A stretch of DNA of 35,347 nucleotides from JBDRED01 sp043820025 [NCBI: Elusimicrobiota bacterium] (GTDB taxonomy: Bacteria > RUG730 > JBDRED01): the NCBI GenBank assembly GCA_043820025.1, contig JBDRED010000026.1, positions 1 to 35,347 of the forward strand, read 5' to 3'. Positions 6,759-15,793 of the stretch are shown in pieces. The notes below the pieces were generated by a model that worked only from the letters and a program-made list of their open reading frames with translations, was not told where the DNA came from and made no database searches. How positions within the stretch are numbered: the stretch's first letter is position 1; the number at the start of each line of letters is the position of its first letter. The position numbers and the translations under genes were made by a program.

Positions 6759-8084
6759 TTATTTATCAACCAGTGAGAACATAAACTCCGCTTCAGCAAC
6801 AAGCGCGCTGTCAACATACGCCTTACCTATCACTTTGCCTCCTCTGGCTCGAGCCCTAATAAGCTCGACATCCATTCGTATTTGATCGCCGGGAACAACA
6901 GGCTTGCGGAATTTAACATCATTTATTCCCATAAAAAACGCTAATTTGTTTCTTATTTCCGGACGAGACAAAAACAAAACGCAGGATGTCTGCGCCATAG
7001 CTTCAACAATAATTACACCGGGCATTATTGGCCTTTCAGGAAAATGTCCATTAAAGAAATCTTCATTAGCTGTCAAATTTTTATATCCTACAGCCTTTTT
7101 TTCTTCTTCAACAATTACAACCTTATCAATAAAAAGAAACGGATATCTGTGCGGAATTGTGTTTTTAATATCATTTATATCTAAAATTCTACCCTTAGGT
7201 TCTTTTAAAACAACTGCCTTATGAAGCGCCTGGTCTTTTTGCGGTTTTTCTATTTTTGCTTCTTTAATCAATTTTTTCGCAAACTCAATGTTAGCGGCAT
7301 GGCCGCAGCGTATAGCTATAACATGGCCTTTAATTGGATGGCCAACAAGATATAAATCGCCTATAAGATCAAGCACCTTATGTCTCACGAACTCATTTTC
7401 AAAACGCAGGCTTTCCTTATTATGTATACTTGTATCTCCGATTACAATTGCATTAGTCAGGTTTCCGCCCTTTGCCAAACCCTGCTTTTTAAGAGTTTCT
7501 ATTTCATAGTCAAAACAAAATGTGCGCGACGGCGCTATCATATCCATAAATACAGACTCATTCATTACAGATGAGAAGTACTGCGTATTTAGTACAGGAT
7601 GATTGTAGTCAATTGTGCATGTTATCATAAATTCGTCGCATGGAAGAACAATGATATGCACGTCCTTATTAGAGTATTCAACAGCCCTATCAAATACCAG
7701 ATACTGCCTTTCCGCATTCTGTTCCACAATCTCAGCTTTGCGCAATACAGTTATAAAATCAGCGCAGCTGCCATCGCCCACCGGCGGTTCATTGGCGTCA
7801 AGCTCTACAATAATATTATCTATTCCCAGGCCGCAAAATGCTGCCATTAAATGCTCGACAGTTTGTATAGACACCTCTCCCTTCCCAATGTTTGTGCCTC
7901 GTATGACCCCTGTAACATTTTTAAGATTCGCTTTAATTATAGGCTTACCCGGAAGATCTGCGCGAACAAAGACTATTCCTGCGTTTGCTTCGGCCGGTTT
8001 GAAGATCATCGTTGTCTTATTTCCTGTATGAAGGCCTATTCCTGAATATGAAATCTCATTTTTTATTGTCCTTTGTCTCGACAT
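6759..8084 (-). CDS. lpxC-fabZ: Bifunctional UDP-3-O-acyl-N-acetylglucosamine deacetylase / 3-hydroxyacyl-ACP dehydratase
   Basis: A 441-residue fusion. Residues about 1-280 are LpxC, the zinc deacetylase that commits to lipid A synthesis: E77 and H78 in VEHLMAA, H235 and D239 in RHKVLDLIGD, and H262 in RCGHAANIEFA match the E. coli zinc ligands and catalytic residues almost number for number. Residues about 295-441 are FabZ, the dehydratase of fatty acid synthesis: IPHRYPFLFID (310-320), then H347 in GHFPERP and E361 in VEAMAQ, the catalytic pair. Both halves look intact. Joining them links the two competing uses of 3-hydroxyacyl-ACP. Such fusions are known in Bacteroidota and some related phyla. 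It follows lpxD by 24 bp in the bamA-ompH-lpxD-lpxC/fabZ order. Confidence 0.97.
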   Translation of the reverse strand: MSRQRTIKNEISYSGIGLHTGNKTTMIFKPAEANAGIVFVRADLPGKPIIKANLKNVTGVIRGTNIGKGEVSIQTVEHLMAAFCGLGIDNIIVELDANEPPVGDGSCADFITVLRKAEIVEQNAERQYLVFDRAVEYSNKDVHIIVLPCDEFMITCTIDYNHPVLNTQYFSSVMNESVFMDMIAPSRTFCFDYEIETLKKQGLAKGGNLTNAIVIGDTSIHNKESLRFENEFVRHKVLDLIGDLYLVGHPIKGHVIAIRCGHAANIEFAKKLIKEAKIEKPQKDQALHKAVVLKEPKGRILDINDIKNTIPHRYPFLFIDKVVIVEEEKKAVGYKNLTANEDFFNGHFPERPIMPGVIIVEAMAQTSCVLFLSRPEIRNKLAFFMGINDVKFRKPVVPGDQIRMDVELIRARARGGKVIGKAYVDSALVAEAEFMFSLVDK

Positions 8085-8108
8085 TAACTTTCTCCTCTCA
8101 ATATAAAA

Positions 8109-9122
8109 TTATTTTAACTTTTTTTCCAGCGATAAGACCTTTTTGTAAAGCTCCGGCAGTTTTCGTAGAATAGCATAAACCTGCCTTGCCTGCTGATGAG
8201 GCGAAGCAGGGTAACCTGATACTACCTCTTTGGCAGCTATATTTTTTGTAACGCCGGCCTGCGCTGCGATCGTAGCTTTATCACCTATCTGTATATGACC
8301 GGTTACTCCGGCCTGTCCGGCTAATGTAACATAGTTTCCTATAACCGTACTGCCTGCAATACCTACCTGACCGCATACTAAACAGCTCTCGCCAATTTCA
8401 ACATTATGCGCTATTTGAACCAAATTATCAATCTTTGTCCCCTTTCCGATCTTTGTGCTTCCAACCGTTGCGCGATCTATTGCTGTATTCGCGCCAATTT
8501 CAACATTATCAGCAATCTCAACAGTGCCTATTTGAGGTATTTTTTTATGTACGCCTTCGTAAAAAACAAATCCAAATCCGTCGCTGCCAATCACAACTCC
8601 GGAATGTATTATTACATTACTGCCAATAGTAACACGTTCTCGAATAGAAACATTGTAATAGATCTTTGTATTATTGCCTATTGTTGATTTACTCCCAATC
8701 ACTGTATTTGCCATTATCACAGTTGAATCGCCTACAACCACATCGTTCTCAATAATAACATTTTTACCTATATACACGTTATTTCCTATCTTAGCCGTAG
8801 GATCGACAAATGCTGACTTATCAATACCCTTTCTAACAACTTCCATATCCTTGTCGAGAATGGATAATACAGCAGCAAAAGCTGCCGTAGGATTATCTAC
8901 CATTACAATCGTTGCCTTAGACTGCGGAATAGCTTCATCAATAGGCGTTATTATAACTGAGGCGTTTGAATCCTTTACATAGGGATAATATTTACTGCAT
9001 GCGACAAATGAAATGCTTCCGCTGCTGGTCTCTTTAATACTGGACGCGTGTTCTACCTGAGCATTTTCATTACCCACAATTTTTCCATTAACCAGCCGAG
9101 CAATTTCCTTTACACTAATCAT
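8109..9122 (-). CDS. lpxD: UDP-3-O-(3-hydroxyacyl)glucosamine N-acyltransferase
   Basis: 337 residues, normal length. An N-terminal uridine-binding domain (about 1-100) precedes a left-handed beta-helix built of hexapeptide repeats (about 105-290, many I/V-G-x-x-x-x units). The catalytic histidine is H239 in [12 protein letters not shown], the same number as in E. coli, followed by GIAGST and the C-terminal helical arm. It adds the second 3-hydroxyacyl chain in lipid A assembly on the cytoplasmic side. A GAGGAAG ribosome binding site precedes the ATG. It lies 20 bp after ompH and 24 bp before lpxC-fabZ, the usual gene order of this envelope cluster. Confidence 0.97.
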   Translation of the reverse strand: MISVKEIARLVNGKIVGNENAQVEHASSIKETSSGSISFVACSKYYPYVKDSNASVIITPIDEAIPQSKATIVMVDNPTAAFAAVLSILDKDMEVVRKGIDKSAFVDPTAKIGNNVYIGKNVIIENDVVVGDSTVIMANTVIGSKSTIGNNTKIYYNVSIRERVTIGSNVIIHSGVVIGSDGFGFVFYEGVHKKIPQIGTVEIADNVEIGANTAIDRATVGSTKIGKGTKIDNLVQIAHNVEIGESCLVCGQVGIAGSTVIGNYVTLAGQAGVTGHIQIGDKATIAAQAGVTKNIAAKEVVSGYPASPHQQARQVYAILRKLPELYKKVLSLEKKLK

Positions 9123-9142
9123 AGATTCTTCCTCTTTTCATA

Positions 9143-10012
9143 TTATTTTTCAGCCAAACGCTTAATCACATCATCCGTTAAATCACTTAATTCCTCTCCA
9201 TACAACATACTGTTCTTATCCACTACAATACTGCATGTGCGCTCAGCTGCTACCTGCACAATAACATCATATATTTCGCCAAGAAGATTATAACTGTAAT
9301 TCTTCTCCATATCTTCCAGCTCAACAAGCTTTTCCTCGTTATAATTTTCTAAATCTTTTTTTTTGTCTCTAATATTTTTTCTGAGACTTGCAATTTCTTT
9401 CTTGTAATCTTCTATCATTTTCTCCATCTGGTCTATTGTAAAATTAATCTTTGCAGAGCCGGTGGACACCGCAAGGTCCTGCATTTTTCCTTTATAATTT
9501 GTATTGTTATCTTTCCGGCTTTTAAATATTTCTTCCTCATCCATTTTTTTCATATTTTCTATTTTATTTATTCTTTGTTGTGTATCCTTTATATTTCCAT
9601 CTTGATTCATATCATTCGATTCCGGCGTCATTTGTTCTTGGCCTGCGCTCTCTCCGCCTTCATTCATTTTTTTCATATTTTCCATCTGCCGCATTTTTTG
9701 TTCTTGCTCTTCCTTTAAATTGCGTTCCTTTGCCAATTCAATCTCATCTTCAAAAAACGTGATACTTGAGCTTATAACACTATATTTCTCTTCCATTGAA
9801 GCAATATCTTCTTCCTTTTTTTTAACGCTCCTATCAAAAGCAAATTTTTTATTATCAAACTCCTTTCGCGCGTTTAAGGTTCCGGGAAATTTTTCAAAGA
9901 CCTTTTCTAAGTCAACAAAACCTATACGTTCCGTAGAGAGCGTTGCAGACGATATAACTCCGGGTAATACTATAGATATCAAAAATACTATTACTAAATA
10001 TTTTTTCACCAA
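9143..10012 (-). CDS. OmpH/Skp-family periplasmic chaperone with a large insertion
   Basis: 289 residues against roughly 160-180 for ordinary Skp. A signal peptide occupies about 1-23 (MVKKYLVIVFLISIVLPGVISSA). The family start IGFVDLEKVFEKFPG (30-44) and the C-terminal strand TCSIVVDKNSMLYG (259-272) are present, and the rest is predicted coiled coil. The extra length sits in the tentacle arms, about 100-180, and is rich in M, Q, E, N and K. It contains two similar blocks, MRQMENMKKMNE (108-119) and INKIENMKKMDE (148-159), suggesting an internal duplication. The role would be to hold unfolded outer-membrane proteins on their way to BamA. It follows bamA by 9 bp. Confidence 0.88.
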   Translation of the reverse strand: MVKKYLVIVFLISIVLPGVISSATLSTERIGFVDLEKVFEKFPGTLNARKEFDNKKFAFDRSVKKKEEDIASMEEKYSVISSSITFFEDEIELAKERNLKEEQEQKMRQMENMKKMNEGGESAGQEQMTPESNDMNQDGNIKDTQQRINKIENMKKMDEEEIFKSRKDNNTNYKGKMQDLAVSTGSAKINFTIDQMEKMIEDYKKEIASLRKNIRDKKKDLENYNEEKLVELEDMEKNYSYNLLGEIYDVIVQVAAERTCSIVVDKNSMLYGEELSDLTDDVIKRLAEK

Positions 10013-10021
10013 TATACCTCT

Positions 10022-12343
10022 TTAAAAAAGCTGTCCTATTGTAAAATAAAACTGTGACGGATGTTTTCCTTCGCGCTGATTTAATCCATAACCCCAATCA
10101 AGCCTAATAGGGAATACCGGCGTTTTAAACCTCACGCCAAAACCCACGCCGGCGCGCATATCATTTTCACGTCTTCCGATCTCTAATGTAATTTTCTTCT
10201 GATTATCCCACATACCGCCAACGTCTAAGAAAAAGGCTCCCTGCAAAATCGTATGATTGCTTTCCTGCACAATCGGAAACTTGTATTCAACATTATAAAC
10301 GAACATATAATTACCGCCGCTGCCGGGTCCAATATCGCCTCTATAATCGTACCCCCTTACGCTCTCGGCTCCGCCTACATAAAACTTTTCATAAATTGGA
10401 ACATCGTTAGATGGATAAAAATGGCTTACTAATCCGGCTTGGCAATTAAACCCTATTACAAATTTCCAAAAAGTCGGAATAAAAAAACTGTGCGCTGTTG
10501 TTATCTTTGTAAAATTGGTATGTCCGCCTAGTAAAAAACTGCCTGCTAATTCCAAGGAGAGATTTGTTTTTGCTCCTCGAGACGGATCAAACACATTATC
10601 TCTGGTATCTCTGCTTCCGGAAACAGCTAAAGTATTTGTTTTTTGTGTGCCCTGGTCCTGTTGTTCAATTAATGCAAGATGGTTAGAAGAAGCATCATCA
10701 CTAACATCGGATACCCTTACCTGTTCCCTTGAATAGCTCATACCCGCTGTATAAATATCAGAAAGTTTTTTTCCTAATCTCAGCCTTCCTCCGACCCGCT
10801 CTTCAGTATACCAGTCTGATCTTGAAAATCCATAATCGTCAATATAGACATACTCGCGAGACCTGTTCGTATTAAAAATATCAATACCAAATGAAGTATC
10901 TGACCTTAAGAAATAGGGATCTGTGAAACTTATCTGATAATTCTGCCGCTTCTCACCAAATTCCCACATAAAATTCAGCTTCTGCGCTCTGCCTGCAAAA
11001 TTTATTTGCGAAACCTGTATTGTACCCAGCATTCCATCCTGCGAACTATATCCCGCTCCAACGCTTGCCATACCCGTTTTTTGCTCATCAACAATAAAAG
11101 CAAGATTAGCGCTGTCTAAAGCATTTTCATCTACATCAATCTGCACGTCCTGGAAAAACCCAAGATTATAAATCTGCTCCTGGCTTCTTCGTACTTTTTT
11201 AACATTGAAAGAATCTCCTTCTTTTATCACCAGCTGTTTCCTTACAACATAATCTTTTGTTACATCATTTCCCTCAATGTATATTCGGTCTATATATACA
11301 ATACCATTTTCTATAATACTAAACTTAAAATCCACGACATTCTGTTCTTCATTGTATATAAACTCCGGATCTATTGAAGAACGAATGTATCCTCTCTCAG
11401 CGTACATATCATGAATACCTTGCAAACTCCTTTGAAAATTTTCCTCGCCGTACATCTGTCCGGTTTTTAAAACAACCTCTTTTGCAAAATCATCTTTTGA
11501 GAAAATAGTATTGCCTTCAAAATTTATATTACCGACCTTGTATCTCATACCTTCTTTAACAGTAATAACCAGAGTCATAAATTCTCGTTCAGCGTCTAAA
11601 ACCATCTCCGGCTCGCCAATTTCCACCTTTAAGTATCCTTTATTTTTATAGAAAAACTTTACCTTTTCCATATCCATCTGAAACACATCTTCTTTATAAA
11701 CCTTATTGCGTTTAGTTTTGAGAAGCCGGAAAAGTTTTTTCTGTTTAAAGGCTGTTACGCCTTGAAAAACAACTTTTTTTATTAGAACCTTTTTGCCTTC
11801 GCTGATATAAATCGTAATCACCGCTTCATTGGTATCCTCATTAACATCAGTATACGACTCAATTTTAGCATCAACATAACCTTTCTCTCTATAGTAGTCC
11901 GTTATTTTTGCTTCGTCCTGGGTCAAGGTCACTGCGTTATAGGAACCATTTATTTTGGATTCGATTTTGCTTTTTAGTTTTTGAGTTTTAACAGTATCAT
12001 TGCCCTGAAAATCCATCTTTGTAATATATGGCCTTTCCTTAACATTATAGACGACAACAACACCGTCCTCATCATCAATTAATTCAACCTGCGCATCCTC
12101 ATACTTTCCTGTGGCAAGAATTGCGCGAATATCTTCATTAATTTTTTCTTCTGAATAGACATGTTTCTTTTTGGTAGAAATTTCACTTCTCACCAAAGAT
12201 TCCTTGGTATGTACATTGCCTAATATACGAATTTCTTTAACCACGAGCGTTTTAGTTTGAGCGTTGGTATATGCGGATAATAAAAGTGTAAAAGCAAAAA
12301 TAAGGAAAGCCCTTTTCTTAAGGGAATATATATATGTAAACAT
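10022..12343 (-). CDS. bamA: Outer-membrane protein assembly factor BamA (Omp85)
   Basis: 773 residues from the ATG at 12343, chosen because TGGAGA lies before it and a clean signal peptide follows (cleavage likely at TNA-Q, 28/29). Five POTRA domains fill about residues 30-410 (repeated patterns such as VKEIRILGN, ITKMDFQGN, IKKVVFQGV, VGNINFEGN and IDRIYIEGN). The rest is a 16-strand barrel ending in the aromatic beta-signal FYFTIGQLF. The barrel has the conserved VRGYDYRG loop (VRGF/Y region) that folds into the pore. The protein inserts beta-barrel proteins into the outer membrane. It heads the envelope operon and has its own promoter at 12390-12418. Confidence 0.97.
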   Translation of the reverse strand: MFTYIYSLKKRAFLIFAFTLLLSAYTNAQTKTLVVKEIRILGNVHTKESLVRSEISTKKKHVYSEEKINEDIRAILATGKYEDAQVELIDDEDGVVVVYNVKERPYITKMDFQGNDTVKTQKLKSKIESKINGSYNAVTLTQDEAKITDYYREKGYVDAKIESYTDVNEDTNEAVITIYISEGKKVLIKKVVFQGVTAFKQKKLFRLLKTKRNKVYKEDVFQMDMEKVKFFYKNKGYLKVEIGEPEMVLDAEREFMTLVITVKEGMRYKVGNINFEGNTIFSKDDFAKEVVLKTGQMYGEENFQRSLQGIHDMYAERGYIRSSIDPEFIYNEEQNVVDFKFSIIENGIVYIDRIYIEGNDVTKDYVVRKQLVIKEGDSFNVKKVRRSQEQIYNLGFFQDVQIDVDENALDSANLAFIVDEQKTGMASVGAGYSSQDGMLGTIQVSQINFAGRAQKLNFMWEFGEKRQNYQISFTDPYFLRSDTSFGIDIFNTNRSREYVYIDDYGFSRSDWYTEERVGGRLRLGKKLSDIYTAGMSYSREQVRVSDVSDDASSNHLALIEQQDQGTQKTNTLAVSGSRDTRDNVFDPSRGAKTNLSLELAGSFLLGGHTNFTKITTAHSFFIPTFWKFVIGFNCQAGLVSHFYPSNDVPIYEKFYVGGAESVRGYDYRGDIGPGSGGNYMFVYNVEYKFPIVQESNHTILQGAFFLDVGGMWDNQKKITLEIGRRENDMRAGVGFGVRFKTPVFPIRLDWGYGLNQREGKHPSQFYFTIGQLF

Positions 12344-12389
12344 GGGAATCTCCATAGAAAAATCTTTTGAAATCAATCAATATTTTTAT

Positions 12390-12418
12390 ATCATATATTT
12401 TTTTTCAAATTAGGTCAA
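12390..12418 (-). promoter_or_regulatory. Sigma-70-type promoter of the bamA operon
   Basis: On the minus strand, TTGACC (12418-12413), a 17-base spacer and TATGAT (12395-12390) lie about 47 bp upstream of the bamA start. Both boxes match consensus in five of six bases. A small GCGCT/AGCGC stem lies further upstream (12435-12447), possibly the end of the preceding transcript, but without a T run. Confidence 0.65.
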
Positions 12419-12538
12419 TAACAATATATAGAAGGCGCTAAAAGCGCAATTCCCTGTGATTTCATTAGGTTTTTCGTTTATGCCTTAATTTCACTTACAT
12501 TAATTAGACATCAATTATCGGAAAAAGTATCAAGAATA

Positions 12539-13213
12539 TTACAAACCGAGAATATACTCATTTTCCCTAAGCCATTTCTTACAGCTCTTGTAATCCGGCA
12601 TTACGCAGGCTACGCGACTCCAAAATCTCGATGAATGATTAAGCTCATTAATATGGCACAATTCATGCAGAATAACATAATCAATAACCTTGCGTGGAGC
12701 CATAATAAGCCTCCAAGTAAAGCTCAAATCTTTTTTACTGTTGCATGATCCCCATTGTGATTTCGCGCTGTTCACTCTTACGCTTTTAACTGCTACTCCA
12801 TTAAGATTAGCGTACAATTCAACTCTTTCACAAAACCTTTTTCCCGCTTCTTCTTTATACCACTTTTCAATTTTTTTGTTAGGCGTTTTTATATAACGCT
12901 CATGAACAAGAATTTCATTTTCCAAAAGAACTATTTCCTTTGTATCCCAACTCCCAAAACGCATTGTATATAAATCCCCTAGAAAAAGAATCTGTCCTCC
13001 GTCTGTGTAGGAATGACAACATTTTTTTGCTTCCCATTCTCTAATGGTTTCTTTTTTTTTCATAATCCATTTTTCTTTGTTTAAAATTATTTTTTCGATC
13101 TCTTTATTTGAAACATAATGCGGCGCTCGGATTATTACTTCGCCTTTTCTATTAACTTGTAAAGCTATGCTCCTTCTTTTTGAACGCTTGATCTCGGAAA
13201 TCTCTATATTCAT
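12539..13213 (-). CDS. YgjP-like zinc metallopeptidase-domain protein (DUF45)
   Basis: 224 residues, typical of the YgjP/DUF45 family. The zinc site is H183-E184-L-C-H187 in YVILHELCHINELNH, with a third histidine likely H193 in LNHSSRFW. Upstream lies the family motif SAKSQWGSCNSKKDLSFTWRL (split here: SQWGSC at 152-157, then SFTWRL). The N-terminal half begins with the usual RRSIALQVNRKGEVIIRAP. These proteins are predicted soluble proteases or zinc hydrolases of unknown target. The gene precedes bamA with a 195-bp gap and diverges from ndk. Confidence 0.85.
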   Translation of the reverse strand: MNIEISEIKRSKRRSIALQVNRKGEVIIRAPHYVSNKEIEKIILNKEKWIMKKKETIREWEAKKCCHSYTDGGQILFLGDLYTMRFGSWDTKEIVLLENEILVHERYIKTPNKKIEKWYKEEAGKRFCERVELYANLNGVAVKSVRVNSAKSQWGSCNSKKDLSFTWRLIMAPRKVIDYVILHELCHINELNHSSRFWSRVACVMPDYKSCKKWLRENEYILGL

Positions 13214-13294
13214 AAAACTACCAGCCTTTAATATTGGGATATTTAAATAATAAAATATTTAAGAATATTTTATATTTATCCATTACCCGCGTCA

Positions 13295-13330
13295 ACTTCT
13301 GTATTCTGTCTTCTTACTTCTGTATTCTTA
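13295..13330. repeat. Short direct repeat ACTTCTGTATTCT, two copies
   Basis: ACTTCTGTATTCT occurs at 13295-13307 and 13316-13328 in the divergent gap between the YgjP-like gene and ndk, 21 bp apart. The 13-mer TTCTGTATTCTTA of the second copy occurs again at 22030-22042 upstream of rsmD. The first pair lies just before the ndk promoter. It may be a dispersed simple element of this genome or part of a regulatory site. Confidence 0.4.
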
Positions 13331-13334
13331 TTTC

Positions 13335-13363
13335 TTGACATCCATATCGTGTTTTGCTAAATT
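13335..13363 (+). promoter_or_regulatory. Sigma-70-type promoter of ndk and the carboxyltransferase gene
   Basis: A perfect TTGACA (13335-13340) is followed by a 17-base spacer and TAAATT (13358-13363), with an extended -10 TG one base before it (TGCTAAATT). It lies about 45 bp upstream of the ndk start codon. Confidence 0.65.
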
Positions 13364-13408
13364 TTATGAACACATTTTTAAAAAAATATTATAAAGTGAG
13401 AGGCCATT

Positions 13409-13927
13409 ATGGAACGAAAGATACAGCAAACACTAGTGCTAATCAAGCCTGACGGCATAAAAAAATCGCTTACAGGCAATATACTTACAAAATTATCTGA
13501 GGCAAAACTTTATATTGTCGCGTCAAAGGTAGTCAGAATTTCGAGGGAACTCGCTGAAGAACACTACAAACACATAAAGGGACAGCCATTTTTTGACGAA
13601 GTAATAAAATATATTCAAGGCCAATATCATGATACAGAACGTGTTCTTGCCCTTGTTTATGAAGGCAAAAACGCTATTCAGGCTATAAGAGACCTGGCCG
13701 GAGCAACCAATCCTGAAAAAGCCGAACCTACATCAATACGCGGCAAATACGGCAGAATAACTTCCTCCGGAATTTTTGAAAATGTAATTCATGCTTCAAG
13801 TTCAGAAGAGGACGCTGAAAGAGAGATTAAATTATGGTTTACTCCTGAAGAAATAGTAAACAAAATATATCCGACTGAGATTCAAAAAGTTCCGGAATCA
13901 GAAACTTTAGTATGGACAAAATCATGA
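13409..13927 (+). CDS. ndk: Nucleoside diphosphate kinase
   Basis: 172 residues, a little longer than the usual 140-150. The enzyme moves the terminal phosphate among nucleoside triphosphates through a phosphohistidine. ATP and active-site landmarks are K13 in LVLIKPDGI, RDLAGATNP (94-102), RGKYGRI and the catalytic H128 in NVIHASSS. After the usual end near 146 there is a short extra tail (to residue 172) with no known motif; family members of this size, with a GKYGR loop in place of LRG(x)F, are seen in other phyla. A GAGAGG ribosome binding site precedes the ATG. The last codons overlap the next gene in the ATGA arrangement, so the two are translationally coupled. Confidence 0.95.
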   Translation: MERKIQQTLVLIKPDGIKKSLTGNILTKLSEAKLYIVASKVVRISRELAEEHYKHIKGQPFFDEVIKYIQGQYHDTERVLALVYEGKNAIQAIRDLAGATNPEKAEPTSIRGKYGRITSSGIFENVIHASSSEEDAEREIKLWFTPEEIVNKIYPTEIQKVPESETLVWTKS

Positions 13928-15771
13928 AAAAATTACCAATAGCTATCACAGATACTACTCTGCGAGACGCGCAGCAGTCAATGTGGTCTCCTCATATCTC
14001 TGCGAATGAAATTAAGTTATTAATCAGAGATATTGACCAGATAGGTTTTCATTCCCTTGACGTATGGGGCGGCGGCACATTTGAATCTTCTTTAAGAAAT
14101 TGGGGCGAAGATCCATGGGAACGCCTCAGCCTAATAAGCCAAAACATTAAACATACGCCACTGCAAATGGTAATACGCGGAAAGAGTATTGTGGGATACC
14201 ACCACTATCCTATTGACTTGCTCGAAGAATTCATTAAGACTTCAATCAATAATGGCATTTCAATTGTCCGGATTTTTGATCCTTTAAATGATATAAACAA
14301 TTTAAAAGACGCATTTAGAATTATTAAAGAAAACAAAGCGCACGCTCAAGGAACTATTTGTTATTCAATTTCTCCCTCGCATTCACTTAAAAAATTTATT
14401 AATTTCGGCAAAGAGCTTAAGGCGGAAGGAGCTGACTCAATAGCTATTAAAGACGCTGCGGGAATTTTAACTCCTGAAAACGCAATCGCTCTTATAAAAG
14501 GACTAAAGGAAGAGGTCGGACTGCCTTTACAATTACACAGCCATCTTACCAGCGGCCTTATAAACGTAACCTATTTCGAAGCGGTAAAAAATGATATTAA
14601 TATTATTGACTGCACGCTCAGCCCGTTATCGCTTCCCGCAGCTCAGCCTTCTGTTGAAACAATTGTGACGCTATTTGAGAATACGCCGTATAAACCAAAC
14701 ATTAACCTGGACAAATTATATTCTGCTTCAGACAAACTTCATGCAATCTGCAGAATAAAAGAAATAGGAAAACAAATTGTTCCATTAAATGATCATGCGA
14801 TTTTTGAACATCAGCTCCCAAGAGGCGCTTATAGTTTCCTATATAATCAACTGCTTGAACGCAATGCCACAGATAAACTTGAAGAAGTATTAAAGGAAGT
14901 TCCAAAGGTACGCAAAGAATTAGGCAATCCTCCTTTATATATACCTATAACGCTTTTTATTGTAGCTCAATCTGTATATAACATTCTCATGAAAGAAAGA
15001 TACGCAATTATTCCTAAAGAAATAAAGGATTTTGTAAATGGAGCATACGGAAGAGTGCCGGGCGCTATTAACCAAAAGATCATTGATAAAATCAATGAAT
15101 CCAGCAGTTCTGTAGATTCGCAAATTACAGCCAGCCCTTCTTTCTCGCTCTCTGCCGCAAAAAAAATGCTGGATCCAAAATATGTAAAAAAAGAAACAGA
15201 TTATATAACATTCGCTCTTTTCCCGGAACTTGCGCAGGAATTCTTTTTTGAACGTGAAAATCCAACTCCAAAAAATCAATTAGAGAGCAAACAAACCCAA
15301 GACATCACAGCTGAAGAAGAAATTCTAATGCTCAATAAGATGATGCTTGACAAAAATGTGACTGAATTTGAATTAGATGAACAGGATCATTATATTTATA
15401 TCAGGAAAAGCAGCGACCAAGCTGAAATCAGCCGCCATATACCAACTCATACAACTCAGGTTATTGATCACTCTCCAATTACAGCGCAAAGCATTTCTTC
15501 TGCGTCTGATAAAGCGGATACTGAGGAACAGGGAGAATTTATTTCATCGCCGATAGTAGGAGTTTTTTATTCAAAACCTTCGCCAAGTTCGCCTGCGTAT
15601 GTAAATATTAACGATAAGATAAGCAAAGGACAAACTGTATGTATAATAGAAGCCATGAAGGTTATGAATGAAATTAAAGCCCCATATAATTGTCAAATCA
15701 TACGAACTGCAGTAACTGATAAGGATTCTGTGAAGCCTAACGATCCTCTTTTTTATATCAAGAAAATATAA
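13924..15771 (+). CDS. Biotin-dependent carboxyltransferase (PycB/OadA type) fused to an AccB-like biotin carrier
   Basis: 615 residues from ATG 13924 (ATGA overlap with ndk); an ATG at 13912 is equally in frame. The first 440 residues are the TIM-barrel carboxyltransferase of oxaloacetate decarboxylase alpha or pyruvate carboxylase B: D10 in DTTLRDAQQS, carbamylation-site-like K176 in KDAAG, and metal ligands H205 and H207 in LHSHLTSG. The biotinyl lysine is K579 in EAMKVMNEI. The C-terminal 150 residues look like a complete AccB: an NVTEFELDE...IYIRK segment, a linker, then SSPIVGVFYSKPSPSSPAYV. The motif usually reading PGGMxSNL is PRGAYSFL (299-306), and the LRGQN-like motif is IRGKS. Substrate (pyruvate/oxaloacetate or methylmalonyl-CoA) is uncertain. 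No biotin carboxylase or membrane decarboxylase subunit is nearby. Confidence 0.88.
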   Translation: MKKLPIAITDTTLRDAQQSMWSPHISANEIKLLIRDIDQIGFHSLDVWGGGTFESSLRNWGEDPWERLSLISQNIKHTPLQMVIRGKSIVGYHHYPIDLLEEFIKTSINNGISIVRIFDPLNDINNLKDAFRIIKENKAHAQGTICYSISPSHSLKKFINFGKELKAEGADSIAIKDAAGILTPENAIALIKGLKEEVGLPLQLHSHLTSGLINVTYFEAVKNDINIIDCTLSPLSLPAAQPSVETIVTLFENTPYKPNINLDKLYSASDKLHAICRIKEIGKQIVPLNDHAIFEHQLPRGAYSFLYNQLLERNATDKLEEVLKEVPKVRKELGNPPLYIPITLFIVAQSVYNILMKERYAIIPKEIKDFVNGAYGRVPGAINQKIIDKINESSSSVDSQITASPSFSLSAAKKMLDPKYVKKETDYITFALFPELAQEFFFERENPTPKNQLESKQTQDITAEEEILMLNKMMLDKNVTEFELDEQDHYIYIRKSSDQAEISRHIPTHTTQVIDHSPITAQSISSASDKADTEEQGEFISSPIVGVFYSKPSPSSPAYVNINDKISKGQTVCIIEAMKVMNEIKAPYNCQIIRTAVTDKDSVKPNDPLFYIKKI

Positions 15772-15793
15772 TTCTTATTTAATAAATCATTTT

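Noticed and set aside
7288-8045. Several open frames on the plus strand opposite lpxC-fabZ
   Set aside because: They have no ribosome binding sites and no recognisable protein pattern, and lie wholly opposite a well-supported gene.
12434-12447. GCGCT/AGCGC hairpin as a terminator after the YgjP-like gene
   Set aside because: The stem is only five pairs and is followed by TATATATTG, not a T tract.
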